Assembly (NCBI GenBank): GCA_030427965.1
Contig: JAUICD010000010.1
Span: 1 to 64,000 of the forward strand
Reading direction: 5' to 3'
DNA length: 64,000 nucleotides
Source of the DNA: Bdellovibrionia bacterium
Lineage (GTDB): Bacteria; Bdellovibrionota; Bdellovibrionia; Bdellovibrionales; JAUICD01
The position numbers and the translations under genes are program-made. The notes below the pieces were generated by a model. That model was not told the DNA's origin and did no database searches. It saw nothing but the letters and a program-made list of their open reading frames with translations. Shown in pieces: positions 1-7,958 of the stretch. Position 1 is the stretch's first letter, and each line of letters starts with the position of its first letter.

Positions 1-232
1 CATGAAATATAGAGCCCCAACTGTTGTTTTGAATATCTTTATGAGTGAATGAGCCAAGGTAGCCTTCAATGTTTTTACATTTTTCAAATGACAGTGATAA
101 AATTTTAGCATGAGCCATTTTGCTATAAACAACACCAACTTGGACTTCGCCATCCAAAAATGTTCGATCATCGACAAAGTGAGATTTTCCCGTGACGTGG
201 TCTATAGAAGCGTCATGAATTGCCGACTTCAT
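1..232 (-). CDS. xdhB: Xanthine dehydrogenase molybdenum-binding subunit, N-terminal part
   Basis: The gene runs off the left edge; 77 codons are visible. The molybdopterin subunit of bacterial xanthine dehydrogenase oxidises hypoxanthine and xanthine to urate. The visible N-terminus reads HDASIDHVTGKSHFVDD at residues 6-22, the usual opening of XdhB-type proteins (a His followed by HVTGxAxYxDD), and continues with VGVVYSKMAHAKI. The ATG at 232 overlaps the stop of xdhA by four bases (ATGA), so the two are translationally coupled. The catalytic part lies outside the window. Identification rests on this N-terminal motif plus the xdhA neighbour. Confidence 0.85.
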   Translation of the reverse strand, partial: MKSAIHDASIDHVTGKSHFVDDRTFLDGEVQVGVVYSKMAHAKILSLSFEKCKNIEGYLGSFTHKDIQNNSWGSIFH

Positions 233-1662
233 AACCCACTCTCTTCTTTGATGAGTTCACGGGTGTATTTGAGAAGAAGATTTTTAAGAACCTTGAGGCG
301 AAACTCTTTACTTCCTCTAACGTCATCCAGTGGAGAAACCCATTTTTCTAAGTCCTGCTCTTTTAAAAAAGGTATAACTGAAGAGGTAGGTTTTCCAATC
401 AAGCTCCTTTCCAATTCGATCAACCTTAGAGTTGTACTTGAGACGCCGCCAACAGCAATCCGTATTTCTTGAATCTTACCCTTTTTGAGCTCAGTGTTTA
501 TAGCCAAATTGACACATGAGATGTCGAGATCTCTTCTTTGAGAAACTTTATAGGTTTTAAAGAAACCAGAAGTTTTTGGTATAATAATAGATATGATAAA
601 TTCAGTTTCTTTGAGATCGATTTTTTTGTAGTCTTTAAAAAAATTATCTAAAAGAACTGTACGTGAGCCATTTGGTCCTAAAACTTCAACTGCAGAGCTG
701 AGTGCCATAAGAGCTGGGCTTGTGTCTGCAATCGGAGAGGCATTTGCAATATTGCCTGCAAGTGTTGCTTTGTTTTTGATTTGCGGGGAAGCAAATATAT
801 TTAAAAATTTTGAAAACTCAGGAAGCTCCTCTTCAAGTGCATTTTGGACTTGGCTCAAGGTCGCTCTTGCCCCGATTTGGATTTTGTCATCATAAATATC
901 AATTTTATAAAGTTCAGAGATACTTTGAAGAGAGAGCGCTCCTTGAATGAACGCTTTTCTTTTGTTGACCTGAACGCCCAAGTCCGTAGCTCCTGAAATC
1001 AGTCGTAACGAGTTTTTGTTGGAGAAGTGGGATATTGCTTCTTCTAAGCTTTTGGGAGCAAAAAAATGGAAATCACCACAGGAGATAGAGAGTGATTTCG
1101 AAGTGTCCTCAATAAATTTATTGTCCTTCAAGTGTTGATTGTATCGATCTTTGAGTTTGACATGCTTGGCTGTATCAACATCAAGTCCGGCTTTGATAAT
1201 AGGAGAGTATCCAGTGCATCGACAAAGGTTTCCAGTTAAATAGTTCTTTATATGTTTCTCTGTAATATTTGTTTTGTTCTCATAAAGGTCTGTGAGAGCC
1301 ATCACAAAACCTGGTGTGCAAAACCCACATTGAGCACCAAAATTTCGAACCATGGAGGACTGTACCTCAGAGAGTTGATCCTTTTTTTGAAGTCCTTCAA
1401 CTGTAACAATGTGACACCCATCAAAAAGTGCAATCATTGCAATACACGAGTTTACAGATTCAAAGACTGTTTTTTGATTTGTTCGAAGGGATTTTTCAAC
1501 CATCACTGTGCAGGCGCCACAATCACCTTCGGCGCACACGACTTTGGTTCCTGTGAGTTGTTTTTTATAGCGTAAAAAATCTGAAAGAGTTTGAAAAACT
1601 TGGGGGCCACTGACATCATTTCGTACACCATTTAAATAAAATGAAATCGAATCTCTCTGCAT
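229..1662 (-). CDS. xdhA: Xanthine dehydrogenase iron-sulfur/FAD subunit
   Basis: Small subunit of xanthine dehydrogenase, passing electrons from the molybdenum centre through two [2Fe-2S] clusters to FAD. Residues 1-85 form a plant-type ferredoxin domain with C43, C48 and C51 (CAEGDCGACTV). A second cluster domain follows with CGFCTPGF near residue 112 and CRCTGYSP near 147. From about residue 190 there is an FAD-binding domain (SGATDLGVQV; LAGNIANASPIADTSPAL) ending in a CO-dehydrogenase-flavoprotein C-terminal domain. The length of 477 residues is typical for bacterial XdhA. It sits 6 bases downstream of a YdcZ-type membrane protein gene and overlaps xdhB, giving a probable three-gene purine-oxidation operon. 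Confidence 0.95.
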   Translation of the reverse strand: MQRDSISFYLNGVRNDVSGPQVFQTLSDFLRYKKQLTGTKVVCAEGDCGACTVMVEKSLRTNQKTVFESVNSCIAMIALFDGCHIVTVEGLQKKDQLSEVQSSMVRNFGAQCGFCTPGFVMALTDLYENKTNITEKHIKNYLTGNLCRCTGYSPIIKAGLDVDTAKHVKLKDRYNQHLKDNKFIEDTSKSLSISCGDFHFFAPKSLEEAISHFSNKNSLRLISGATDLGVQVNKRKAFIQGALSLQSISELYKIDIYDDKIQIGARATLSQVQNALEEELPEFSKFLNIFASPQIKNKATLAGNIANASPIADTSPALMALSSAVEVLGPNGSRTVLLDNFFKDYKKIDLKETEFIISIIIPKTSGFFKTYKVSQRRDLDISCVNLAINTELKKGKIQEIRIAVGGVSSTTLRLIELERSLIGKPTSSVIPFLKEQDLEKWVSPLDDVRGSKEFRLKVLKNLLLKYTRELIKEESGL

Positions 1663-1668
1663 CTTAGG

Positions 1669-2112
1669 CTACCTTTTGATGGTTGAGATGATGAGTCCTG
1701 TAATAGCTAAAACTGCACCAAGAACTCGCCAGAGAGAAAAGGAAATAGATTCATAGAAATGATCCCAAATGAGACTTGCAACCATTTGGCCAATGACTAA
1801 GCAAAGAAATGCAGTGAGTGCGCCGGATCGTGAAATTGCCCAAGGGATTCCAGCAACGAGTAAAAATCCGCATACTCCAGGGATGATGTACCACCAAGCT
1901 TTGAAGGAGAATTCTTTTGGTGAAAATTGTGCGGGTAAAGATTCTGCAAATCTATGTGACAGAAACAGGAACACAACAGATACAACTAATAGAACAAGCG
2001 TATTCAAGAGAACAGCAGATGAAAGTCCCACATGAGATGTGACTTGTCGGTTGAGCCCGGCCTGCAATACGGCTATTGCACCCAGTATAATTGAGGCGTA
2101 AATTGCAATCAT
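1669..2112 (-). CDS. YdcZ-type DMT membrane protein
   Basis: A 147-residue membrane protein with about five hydrophobic segments and the N-terminal signature IILGAIAVLQAGLNRQ that marks the YdcZ (DUF606) branch of the drug/metabolite transporter superfamily. These are short inner-membrane proteins, probably acting as dimers. It is the first gene of the apparent xdh operon, ending 6 bases before xdhA starts, so uptake or release of a purine or related metabolite is a reasonable guess; the substrate cannot be read from the sequence. Confidence 0.8.
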   Translation of the reverse strand: MIAIYASIILGAIAVLQAGLNRQVTSHVGLSSAVLLNTLVLLVVSVVFLFLSHRFAESLPAQFSPKEFSFKAWWYIIPGVCGFLLVAGIPWAISRSGALTAFLCLVIGQMVASLIWDHFYESISFSLWRVLGAVLAITGLIISTIKR

Positions 2113-2171
2113 TGGGGAGAACTCTACTAAGGATCTTTAGAAATGGTAAGGACGTGTAATAATGCGCCACA

Positions 2172-3104
2172 TTAGAGTTGTCGAATTCGTTTTAGAGCAA
2201 TTGAAATGACTTCAAAGACAGGGCCCTTGTTCTGCGACTTGGCTAGTAGGCCTTCAATGGGTGCAAATCTCAAGATGTAGAACACAATAAGCGCGATTCC
2301 TATTGTTCTAAGAAGTATCCAAGTGGATGAAATCAAAGAGGCATTGGTTGCGACAAAAAAGAAGAGAAGAATGGCAAGTGAAAGTAAAAACCAGGGTTTT
2401 AAAAGGTCTTTTGTTGCAATTAAAAGACGCTGCCTGAAGTTGAGTGGCTCTGCAGTTTGTGTATTCAGGGGTTCAATGGGAAGTGTGCTTTTCCTTGAAT
2501 GCTTTTGAAGTTGAGTTTGGTATTTCTGAAACTGCTCATCTGTCCATCTGTACGTGACAAGAATAAGCCCTATGCCCAATAAAACTTTAACTGCAACGAC
2601 GATGGCAAGTGCAATCAATAAATCATGATTCGTGATAGGGGTCACCACAGAGAGTTTCCCCCGGAAGTAGGTCACAACATCAATGATTTCTTTTCCAAAG
2701 ATAAGCAGATAGAGGGCTAGGGGTTGGATAAATGCCCAAAGTGAGAGAAGTGTAATACCTAAGATGCGTGCAATAAGGTTGTTTCCGAGTAGTTTCAGGC
2801 AAGTTGCAAATAAAATCCCTTGAGTTGTAATTGCAACCATAGGTGTCAGGCGTTTCCCCATAGGAGAAAGTGCTTTAAGAGAGCCTGTTGCAAGTGTGCT
2901 CCACAAAGCGACATGAAAAGGTGACTGACCTTTTCTTGTGAAATGGCTTAGGAGAAGTCCTTGGTTGAGGGAGAGCAGGTGACCTGAAAATGGGACATGA
3001 TAAGCATGGAGAAAAGAGCCAAGGCCTACTTCTGTGGTGGCTTGAACTCCAGCGCATGCACCTGCTTGATTGATATCTTGGTTTTGTGTTTTTGTTTCTA
3101 CCAT
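2172..3104 (-). CDS. Polytopic membrane protein, possibly transporter component
   Basis: A hydrophobic protein of about 310 residues that I cannot assign to a family with confidence. A hydrophilic N-terminus (about 35 residues) is followed by a conserved-looking stretch, GSFLHAYHVPFSGHLLSLNQ, then several membrane segments, a charged cytoplasmic linker rich in Gln/Lys near residues 200-230 (DEQFQKYQTQLQKHS), and further membrane segments to the end. The first block is faintly reminiscent of small integral-membrane substrate-binding (S) components, but that is inference. The frame also opens at a TTG at 3131; the ATG at 3104 is preferred, with GAGG just upstream. Same strand as the xdh genes but separated by 59 bases. 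Confidence 0.6.
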   Translation of the reverse strand: MVETKTQNQDINQAGACAGVQATTEVGLGSFLHAYHVPFSGHLLSLNQGLLLSHFTRKGQSPFHVALWSTLATGSLKALSPMGKRLTPMVAITTQGILFATCLKLLGNNLIARILGITLLSLWAFIQPLALYLLIFGKEIIDVVTYFRGKLSVVTPITNHDLLIALAIVVAVKVLLGIGLILVTYRWTDEQFQKYQTQLQKHSRKSTLPIEPLNTQTAEPLNFRQRLLIATKDLLKPWFLLSLAILLFFFVATNASLISSTWILLRTIGIALIVFYILRFAPIEGLLAKSQNKGPVFEVISIALKRIRQL

Positions 3105-3211
3105 AACCTCATTCTCATACCCTTTTTCCAATTGATTTTCTAGGAAAGAGATTTTGATCCTTACCTAGAAAAACAAATATAAATATAAGGATAAGCTAAG
3201 AGTACGGAAAA

Positions 3212-5239
3212 TTAGTTGTTCCTTGGTATTAGTGGGCCTGCACACTTGGGTACAGTTTTTTCGCCAAGATCCTCTGCCAATGCCTTTAAATAGGGTTGAA
3301 GGGCACGTTCGACACTGAACTTTTCTCCTGTGAATAACTCAACTGCTTGAGGGAAAACATAGGAATGTCCTCTACGATAGTAACCTTCAATAAGATGGTT
3401 TGCTATGGTTGGTTGTCTATCAAAACTTCTACGGCCAGAGTCGTTTTCGAGTCTATCTAAAAGCTCTGTTGCTGAAAGCTCAACAGCAATCCTAGCTCCG
3501 ATATATCCTAAGTACCTCATGCTGCCAGAGTAAAAATGTCCGGTGGAGAAGTTGGAATAATCAAGATCCACTCCTTCAACTGGATCTATTGCCAATTTTG
3601 AAATTCGTTCTTCAAGCTGATTCAAAATGGACTTTGAGGTTTCAACAAATTCTGGACCTGACTCTGTATAGACTTGATTCCAAATCATGATGTCATAGAT
3701 TGCGTTAAGAACTTGGTACCTAAACCCTATGATAAACCTTAAGCGAGCGTTGGCCAGAAAGCGATCGACCTCTTCCTCACTTGGGGCTTTACCGTCTTCA
3801 GCCCGAGCCACTCTTAAGATAAAATCTCTATCAACTGGAATTTTCTCCATAAGCATGGAGGCGATCTCTTGATAAGAGTATGCCGGAGAGTTGTCAGTTG
3901 TTAGATTTTCTCTATGAACTTGATCTAGTGCATGCCCACCTTCATGGAAAGCTGTTTTGTATGGAGTTAGTCCATCGGAGCGGAAATTTTGAACTATAAA
4001 GATTATGGCGGGATGCCAACTGTCAGGGTCAGAAACTGAAGGGTGTGAAAAATCCAATGTGATAGGGTCTATTTCTGTGTTTCGAAATTCTCTTGGGAAA
4101 AGAGGGTACATATAGGCGTGGGTGGCTTTGCCTTTTCGTGGATATCCATCTAGATGAATTTGCTCAAATACAGATTCGCTAAACCCACTTTCCAGCATGG
4201 TTTGTTTCCATGTTTCATCCACTTTTCCAACAGGGAAATATTTCTTTATAAAAGATGTGTCTGGTAGAAGTGTTGAAAATTCGATTCCTGTCATGGTTTC
4301 AGGGTTGAGTCCATTTTCTTTTGCAACTCTTTCTATTGAAAGCTTATAAACACGATCAGTGACTTCAATGATTTTCCACAACCATTCAAGTTTGGCTTCT
4401 ACCGTTTTGAGTTGATCATCATAAGCATCGGCTTGTTTTCTTGCAGCAAACTCTGCCCAGGTTTTAAATCCTTTGCTGTTGGCAAGTTCTGTTCGTAAGA
4501 TTGCGCCCTCATTGAATTCTTCTTCACCTGCCCTGGCAACGTATTGACTGTGGAGGGCATATCCAACCTCAGACGTGAGTTTTCTTTTTTGTTCAGTGGC
4601 TTCTTGAAGTGTGATTCGACCTTCTACAAAAGATGTTTGAATTTCCAAAGATCGAACTTGTGCTTCGGAAAGACCTGCTGCGTGCGGAGAATTATTATTG
4701 AGTTCAGTTATTTTTTGTCCCAACTCACTTAGGCGATTGAGTGTTTCTATTTTTTCAGGACCAAAACTTTCGATTTCAGCATCGGCTTGTGCTTTGCGGG
4801 CCATTTCAGGGAATTGACCATCTAAACCTTCGGCAAGTTCGGCAAATTTTTTACGGGCATTGGCATATTGCTCGCCATTTGAGATCTCAGTTATCTGTTT
4901 TGATATTTCAAGTTTTCGATTTGTCCATTCTTCTTTTTCGGCATCATCCTCGTAGAGCGCGCGATCCAGAGCTATGTCGTAGATTCCATGTTGATGGCTT
5001 AAAACACTCATTTCCTGCCAAAAGGGCAGCATTTCTTCCATGAAGTAGTTAAGAAATTTTTGATTTTGAAGAGGAGCCTTTTCAAGTTCAAGAGGATCAA
5101 GTTCAATAGTTTCATATTGAGTGGCTCTTTCAAGCAGAGCGAGCATTTTAGCTCGCTCTGTGCCTCGATCGAATGTGTCATCTGCAAAAAGTGTTGATGA
5201 GAAAAGTACAATGAGAACTATGAGAATACGACAGGCCAT
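3212..5239 (-). CDS. Exported M3/M2-like zinc metallopeptidase
   Basis: A peptidase of about 675 residues with a signal peptide (ACRILIVLIVLFSSTLFA). The zinc site is HEGGH at residues 432-436 with the likely third ligand Glu at about 458 (SYQEIAS), the HExxH-x(20-25)-E layout of clan MA(E). The upstream blocks (GYPRKGKATHAY; IFIVQNFRSDGLTPYKTAFHEGGHALD) are characteristic of the M3 oligopeptidase fold, and angiotensin-converting-enzyme-like M2 proteins share much of it. It should cleave peptides in the periplasm or outside the cell. ATG at 5239 is chosen over TTG at 5242 because AAGGAG at 5247-5252 then has a 7-base spacing. A run of 12 G lies immediately upstream of that ribosome-binding site. 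Confidence 0.85.
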   Translation of the reverse strand: MACRILIVLIVLFSSTLFADDTFDRGTERAKMLALLERATQYETIELDPLELEKAPLQNQKFLNYFMEEMLPFWQEMSVLSHQHGIYDIALDRALYEDDAEKEEWTNRKLEISKQITEISNGEQYANARKKFAELAEGLDGQFPEMARKAQADAEIESFGPEKIETLNRLSELGQKITELNNNSPHAAGLSEAQVRSLEIQTSFVEGRITLQEATEQKRKLTSEVGYALHSQYVARAGEEEFNEGAILRTELANSKGFKTWAEFAARKQADAYDDQLKTVEAKLEWLWKIIEVTDRVYKLSIERVAKENGLNPETMTGIEFSTLLPDTSFIKKYFPVGKVDETWKQTMLESGFSESVFEQIHLDGYPRKGKATHAYMYPLFPREFRNTEIDPITLDFSHPSVSDPDSWHPAIIFIVQNFRSDGLTPYKTAFHEGGHALDQVHRENLTTDNSPAYSYQEIASMLMEKIPVDRDFILRVARAEDGKAPSEEEVDRFLANARLRFIIGFRYQVLNAIYDIMIWNQVYTESGPEFVETSKSILNQLEERISKLAIDPVEGVDLDYSNFSTGHFYSGSMRYLGYIGARIAVELSATELLDRLENDSGRRSFDRQPTIANHLIEGYYRRGHSYVFPQAVELFTGEKFSVERALQPYLKALAEDLGEKTVPKCAGPLIPRNN

Positions 5240-5252
5240 CAAGGAACTCCTT

Positions 5253-5264
5253 GGGGGGGGGGGG
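5253..5264. repeat. 12-base poly-G tract in the leader of the M3-like peptidase gene
   Basis: Twelve consecutive G on the plus strand (C on the coding strand), directly abutting the AAGGAG ribosome-binding site of the exported peptidase gene. Tracts of this length are prone to slipped-strand length change in bacteria. Here it lies outside the reading frame, so it could only alter promoter spacing or the mRNA leader. Confidence 0.9.
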
Positions 5265-5476
5265 AAGTTTTAGTCCAAAGATGTCTTTTTAGATCTGGAG
5301 TGTGGAGTCAGGCAAATTTTTGAAAGGTTGTGTCAGAGATTTAGTGTAAGTATGTCAATAACACGAAGAATTTTCTTAAATGGGCGCAAAAATTGACGCG
5401 AATTTGAAGGTATTACAACTCAGTTAAGCCCAATAGGCTCAATTTGGTGCTGTAGACCTTGCAGTGAAGCTTGGTT

Positions 5477-5905
5477 ATGAAAAAATCTTTATTTCTTCTT
5501 ATTCTTTTCTTGGGTTCATATTCCTTTGCAGAAAGAGGCATTGTGGAAGGGGTTTATCGACTTTCGGACCCAGTCCTTTTAGAGGAGAGTGTTTTAAGAG
5601 AGGAAGAGTCGACAATATTTCAGGTTCCAGAGATTCGAGAGCTGTTTTTACCTCAAGGGGAAACCTACAACTGTCTCAATTGGAAATTCTCACAATCACA
5701 ATATGACATTTCAAAAATTGATTACATTGAACTGAGGTGGAATGGTGATATTGAAATTTTTAAAAAATATGAAGAGCAAAAAGGCAAAAAACACCCCTCT
5801 TCAGGTAGAAATCTGATTGCATTTCATTTGAGTTTTGTCTCAGGCTATGAATACACATATGCAAACTTCACCTGTGAGAGTGAAGTTCTGTTTTCTGAAT
5901 TATAG
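5477..5905 (+). CDS. Exported hypothetical protein
   Basis: A 142-residue protein with a clear signal peptide (MKKSLFLLILFLGSYSFAERG). The mature part carries two cysteines (YNCLNWKFS and NFTCESE) that could form a disulfide. I recognise no family. The ATG at 5477 is chosen rather than the TTG two codons upstream. Its end overlaps the end of the convergent cysteine-repeat protein by six bases, and it is divergent from the M3-like peptidase, with which it shares a 237-base upstream region. Confidence 0.65.
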   Translation: MKKSLFLLILFLGSYSFAERGIVEGVYRLSDPVLLEESVLREEESTIFQVPEIRELFLPQGETYNCLNWKFSQSQYDISKIDYIELRWNGDIEIFKKYEEQKGKKHPSSGRNLIAFHLSFVSGYEYTYANFTCESEVLFSEL

Positions 5906-6319
5906 CCCTACGCAATTTCTAGGTCTAGCATAACTGTTGATACTTTTACATTGCTCAAGATGTCCGTCCATTCCAATGGACTGGCCATATCGAGTGCCAG
6001 CGTAAATACAGTCACAAATCACTGGGCCAGTGACGACGACACAGTTTCTAGGGGAGGCGTAACTATTCATGCGTTTGCATTCTTCAATGTGTCCCTTTGT
6101 GCCAACGGATTGGCCGTATTGAGTGCCTCCGTAAATACAGTCACAGATGGCTGTGTTTTGCCCATTGCCACCGTCTGTGTCTTCACAGTAAACAGCGACA
6201 TTTTCCCCCGCACGAACAACAGTTGTAGCCCCCGGGTATTGAGTCACTGTAGTTTGGGCTATAGATAGACCTGGAACAAAAGAGACAGTCAAAAGAAATA
6301 CAGTTGTTAAAGTTTTCAT
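5900..6319 (-). CDS. Secreted cysteine-rich protein with two tandem repeats
   Basis: A 139-residue exported protein (signal peptide to about residue 21, SIAQ). After a short N-terminal part it consists of two 37-residue repeats in register at residues 58-94 and 101-137 (period 43), each with the pattern C-D-C-I-Y-x-G-T-x-Y-G-Q-S-x-G, then G-H-x-E-x-C, then N-S-Y-A-x-P-R-N-C-V. Each repeat holds four cysteines (59, 61, 81, 93 and 102, 104, 124, 136), suggesting two small disulfide-stabilised modules. No family recognised. GGGGAG five bases before the ATG is a good ribosome-binding site. Confidence 0.75.
   Translation of the reverse strand: MKTLTTVFLLTVSFVPGLSIAQTTVTQYPGATTVVRAGENVAVYCEDTDGGNGQNTAICDCIYGGTQYGQSVGTKGHIEECKRMNSYASPRNCVVVTGPVICDCIYAGTRYGQSIGMDGHLEQCKSINSYARPRNCVGL
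5909..6148 (-). repeat. Two-copy tandem repeat inside the cysteine-rich protein gene
   Basis: Two copies at about 6038-6148 and 5909-6019 encode the matching 37-residue cysteine modules. They are diverged at the DNA level but still share stretches such as GACTGTATTTACG, which indicates an internal duplication rather than convergence. Confidence 0.75.
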
Positions 6320-6389
6320 ACAATCTCCCCAGTTGGATTTCTCAATAGTATTTTAAGGTTTTAAAGAATTCGCTTTAGTACCTTGGTTT

Positions 6390-7760
6390 TTATAGAATCT
6401 TCTCTAGTTGTTCTGCATTGAGTTTTTTATGAATTGGAATATTTATAACATCTGTCTGACTTGAAAATTGTTGGATTTCTTTTCCATAAATATATTTGTC
6501 AAAAAGATCTTGGAATTTCATTTGAGAAAACTCCTCTATGTCCTGAACAAACTGCTCAGTTGAGATAGGGGTGTAGAGGCGTTTTGCTAAAAATGAGGAC
6601 ATAAAACTTTTCATGCCACCAATGTTTTTTAACTTACTTTCTAGAAGTGCTACAAAGCTTGATCCAAATCCATAGGCATTTGTGTCAGTTTTACGTGTGT
6701 ACTCAGGGTGAGAGGCCATGGTGGAGCTTCCACTTAGTGAGTCGCGGCTCTGGTATCCTCTGTCGCGCCAGCTTGCAAGAGCTTCATCAATCCAACCTGC
6801 GTTTCCATTTGCTGGTTGAACGCCTCTTCCAAAAAATGAGTGAAAGAGCTCATGTTGAACAGATCTGTGGTTTGTAACAGTGGCCCCTGAATATTCCATG
6901 CCACCAAGTCCCCAGTCTGAGAGATTGGCATGATAGACAATAAACTGTTCATGAGGAAATGCTCCATAGTCGGTCTCAAGTTCTGTCATAGTTCTTAAGA
7001 GTGTATCTTTGTATGGGCTCATTACAGAGGGATTTTCTTTGGTATAGACTGTGATAGGGATGCTTCGTCCATCTAAAGATGTGTGATGAAATTCAATTTG
7101 GTGGTATGTTCCTTTAGGTAGAGTGTGAAAGTAAACACTGCTAACTGTGTAATGATCTGGGAATTGAACTTCAAAAGTATCAGAGTTTATTTGAGTGATC
7201 TTTCCGTTTGCAAAGATTTTTTGGTTTGTGAGGCCGTTAAAGTGAATATCAAATCTCATAGAGACACGGTCGTACTCAAAGCTGACAGGAATATACCTCT
7301 CAAGAAATTTTCGATCCTCTAGATCTGTAACCCAAAAAGCACTAGAGACACCACTTTCTTCAAAACGAATCAAGTCGGTAATAGGTATTTCTAAGATAAA
7401 ACGGTGTGTCCCGGGCTCTATTTCTGTTGAGAGCACACGTACAGTGGTTTCATTAGATGGGGTTTGAACAGATGTTGATGAAACTTCAAATCCATCCAGT
7501 TGAATGGAGGTAGGCTCTCTTACCAAATCAAAAACAGGAAAACCTTTTTGATAAGTCACAAATTCAATTTCAGCTAGAACTGTGGCTGATTGTTTAGTGG
7601 GATCGTAGTTGATTTTATAGTTGGCATTTATAAAATCAGTAAACACTGCTTGAGAGTCCATATGGGGAAACGGTGAGAGCATATTTTTCTGATCATCTTG
7701 ATTGGAATATGCAGCTATCGTGAATAAAAGCGAAATTGCTATAATAAGATTAGATTTCAT
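6390..7760 (-). CDS. Exported M61/M1-like metallopeptidase
   Basis: A 456-residue protein with a signal peptide (to about residue 19). The gluzincin site is H303-E-L-F-H307 followed by exactly 18 residues and then E326 (GWIDEALASW), the M1/M61 spacing. Just upstream, GLGGMEYSGATV fills the place of the GAMEN or GGxEH substrate-recognition motif of these families. The N-terminal half is beta-rich, as in M61 glycyl-aminopeptidases. It probably trims peptides in the periplasm. AGGGGGAA two bases before the ATG is the ribosome-binding site. Whether it is M61 proper or a separate M1-related group cannot be settled by eye. Confidence 0.82.
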   Translation of the reverse strand: MKSNLIIAISLLFTIAAYSNQDDQKNMLSPFPHMDSQAVFTDFINANYKINYDPTKQSATVLAEIEFVTYQKGFPVFDLVREPTSIQLDGFEVSSTSVQTPSNETTVRVLSTEIEPGTHRFILEIPITDLIRFEESGVSSAFWVTDLEDRKFLERYIPVSFEYDRVSMRFDIHFNGLTNQKIFANGKITQINSDTFEVQFPDHYTVSSVYFHTLPKGTYHQIEFHHTSLDGRSIPITVYTKENPSVMSPYKDTLLRTMTELETDYGAFPHEQFIVYHANLSDWGLGGMEYSGATVTNHRSVQHELFHSFFGRGVQPANGNAGWIDEALASWRDRGYQSRDSLSGSSTMASHPEYTRKTDTNAYGFGSSFVALLESKLKNIGGMKSFMSSFLAKRLYTPISTEQFVQDIEEFSQMKFQDLFDKYIYGKEIQQFSSQTDVINIPIHKKLNAEQLEKIL

Positions 7761-7958
7761 CTTTCCCCCTAAAGTTCAAGGTCAATAGAAAGGTCCTTGA
7801 ATCTCGGGGGATCATGTAAGAAGGGAGGTTGTTAGGCAAGCTTAAACACTCGATTTATTAGGGTTTGTCCACTTGAGTCACCTCTCGAGTCAACTAGGCC
7901 CTTGTCCAGCTTTAAACATAGGGATTCTCAAGAATTCATTGAATCTTTACACTAGGGT

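Noticed and set aside
1252..1575. 107-codon plus-strand frame antisense to xdhA
   Set aside because: It is fully inside a well-supported gene on the other strand and encodes cysteine-rich, non-homologous sequence typical of antisense shadows.
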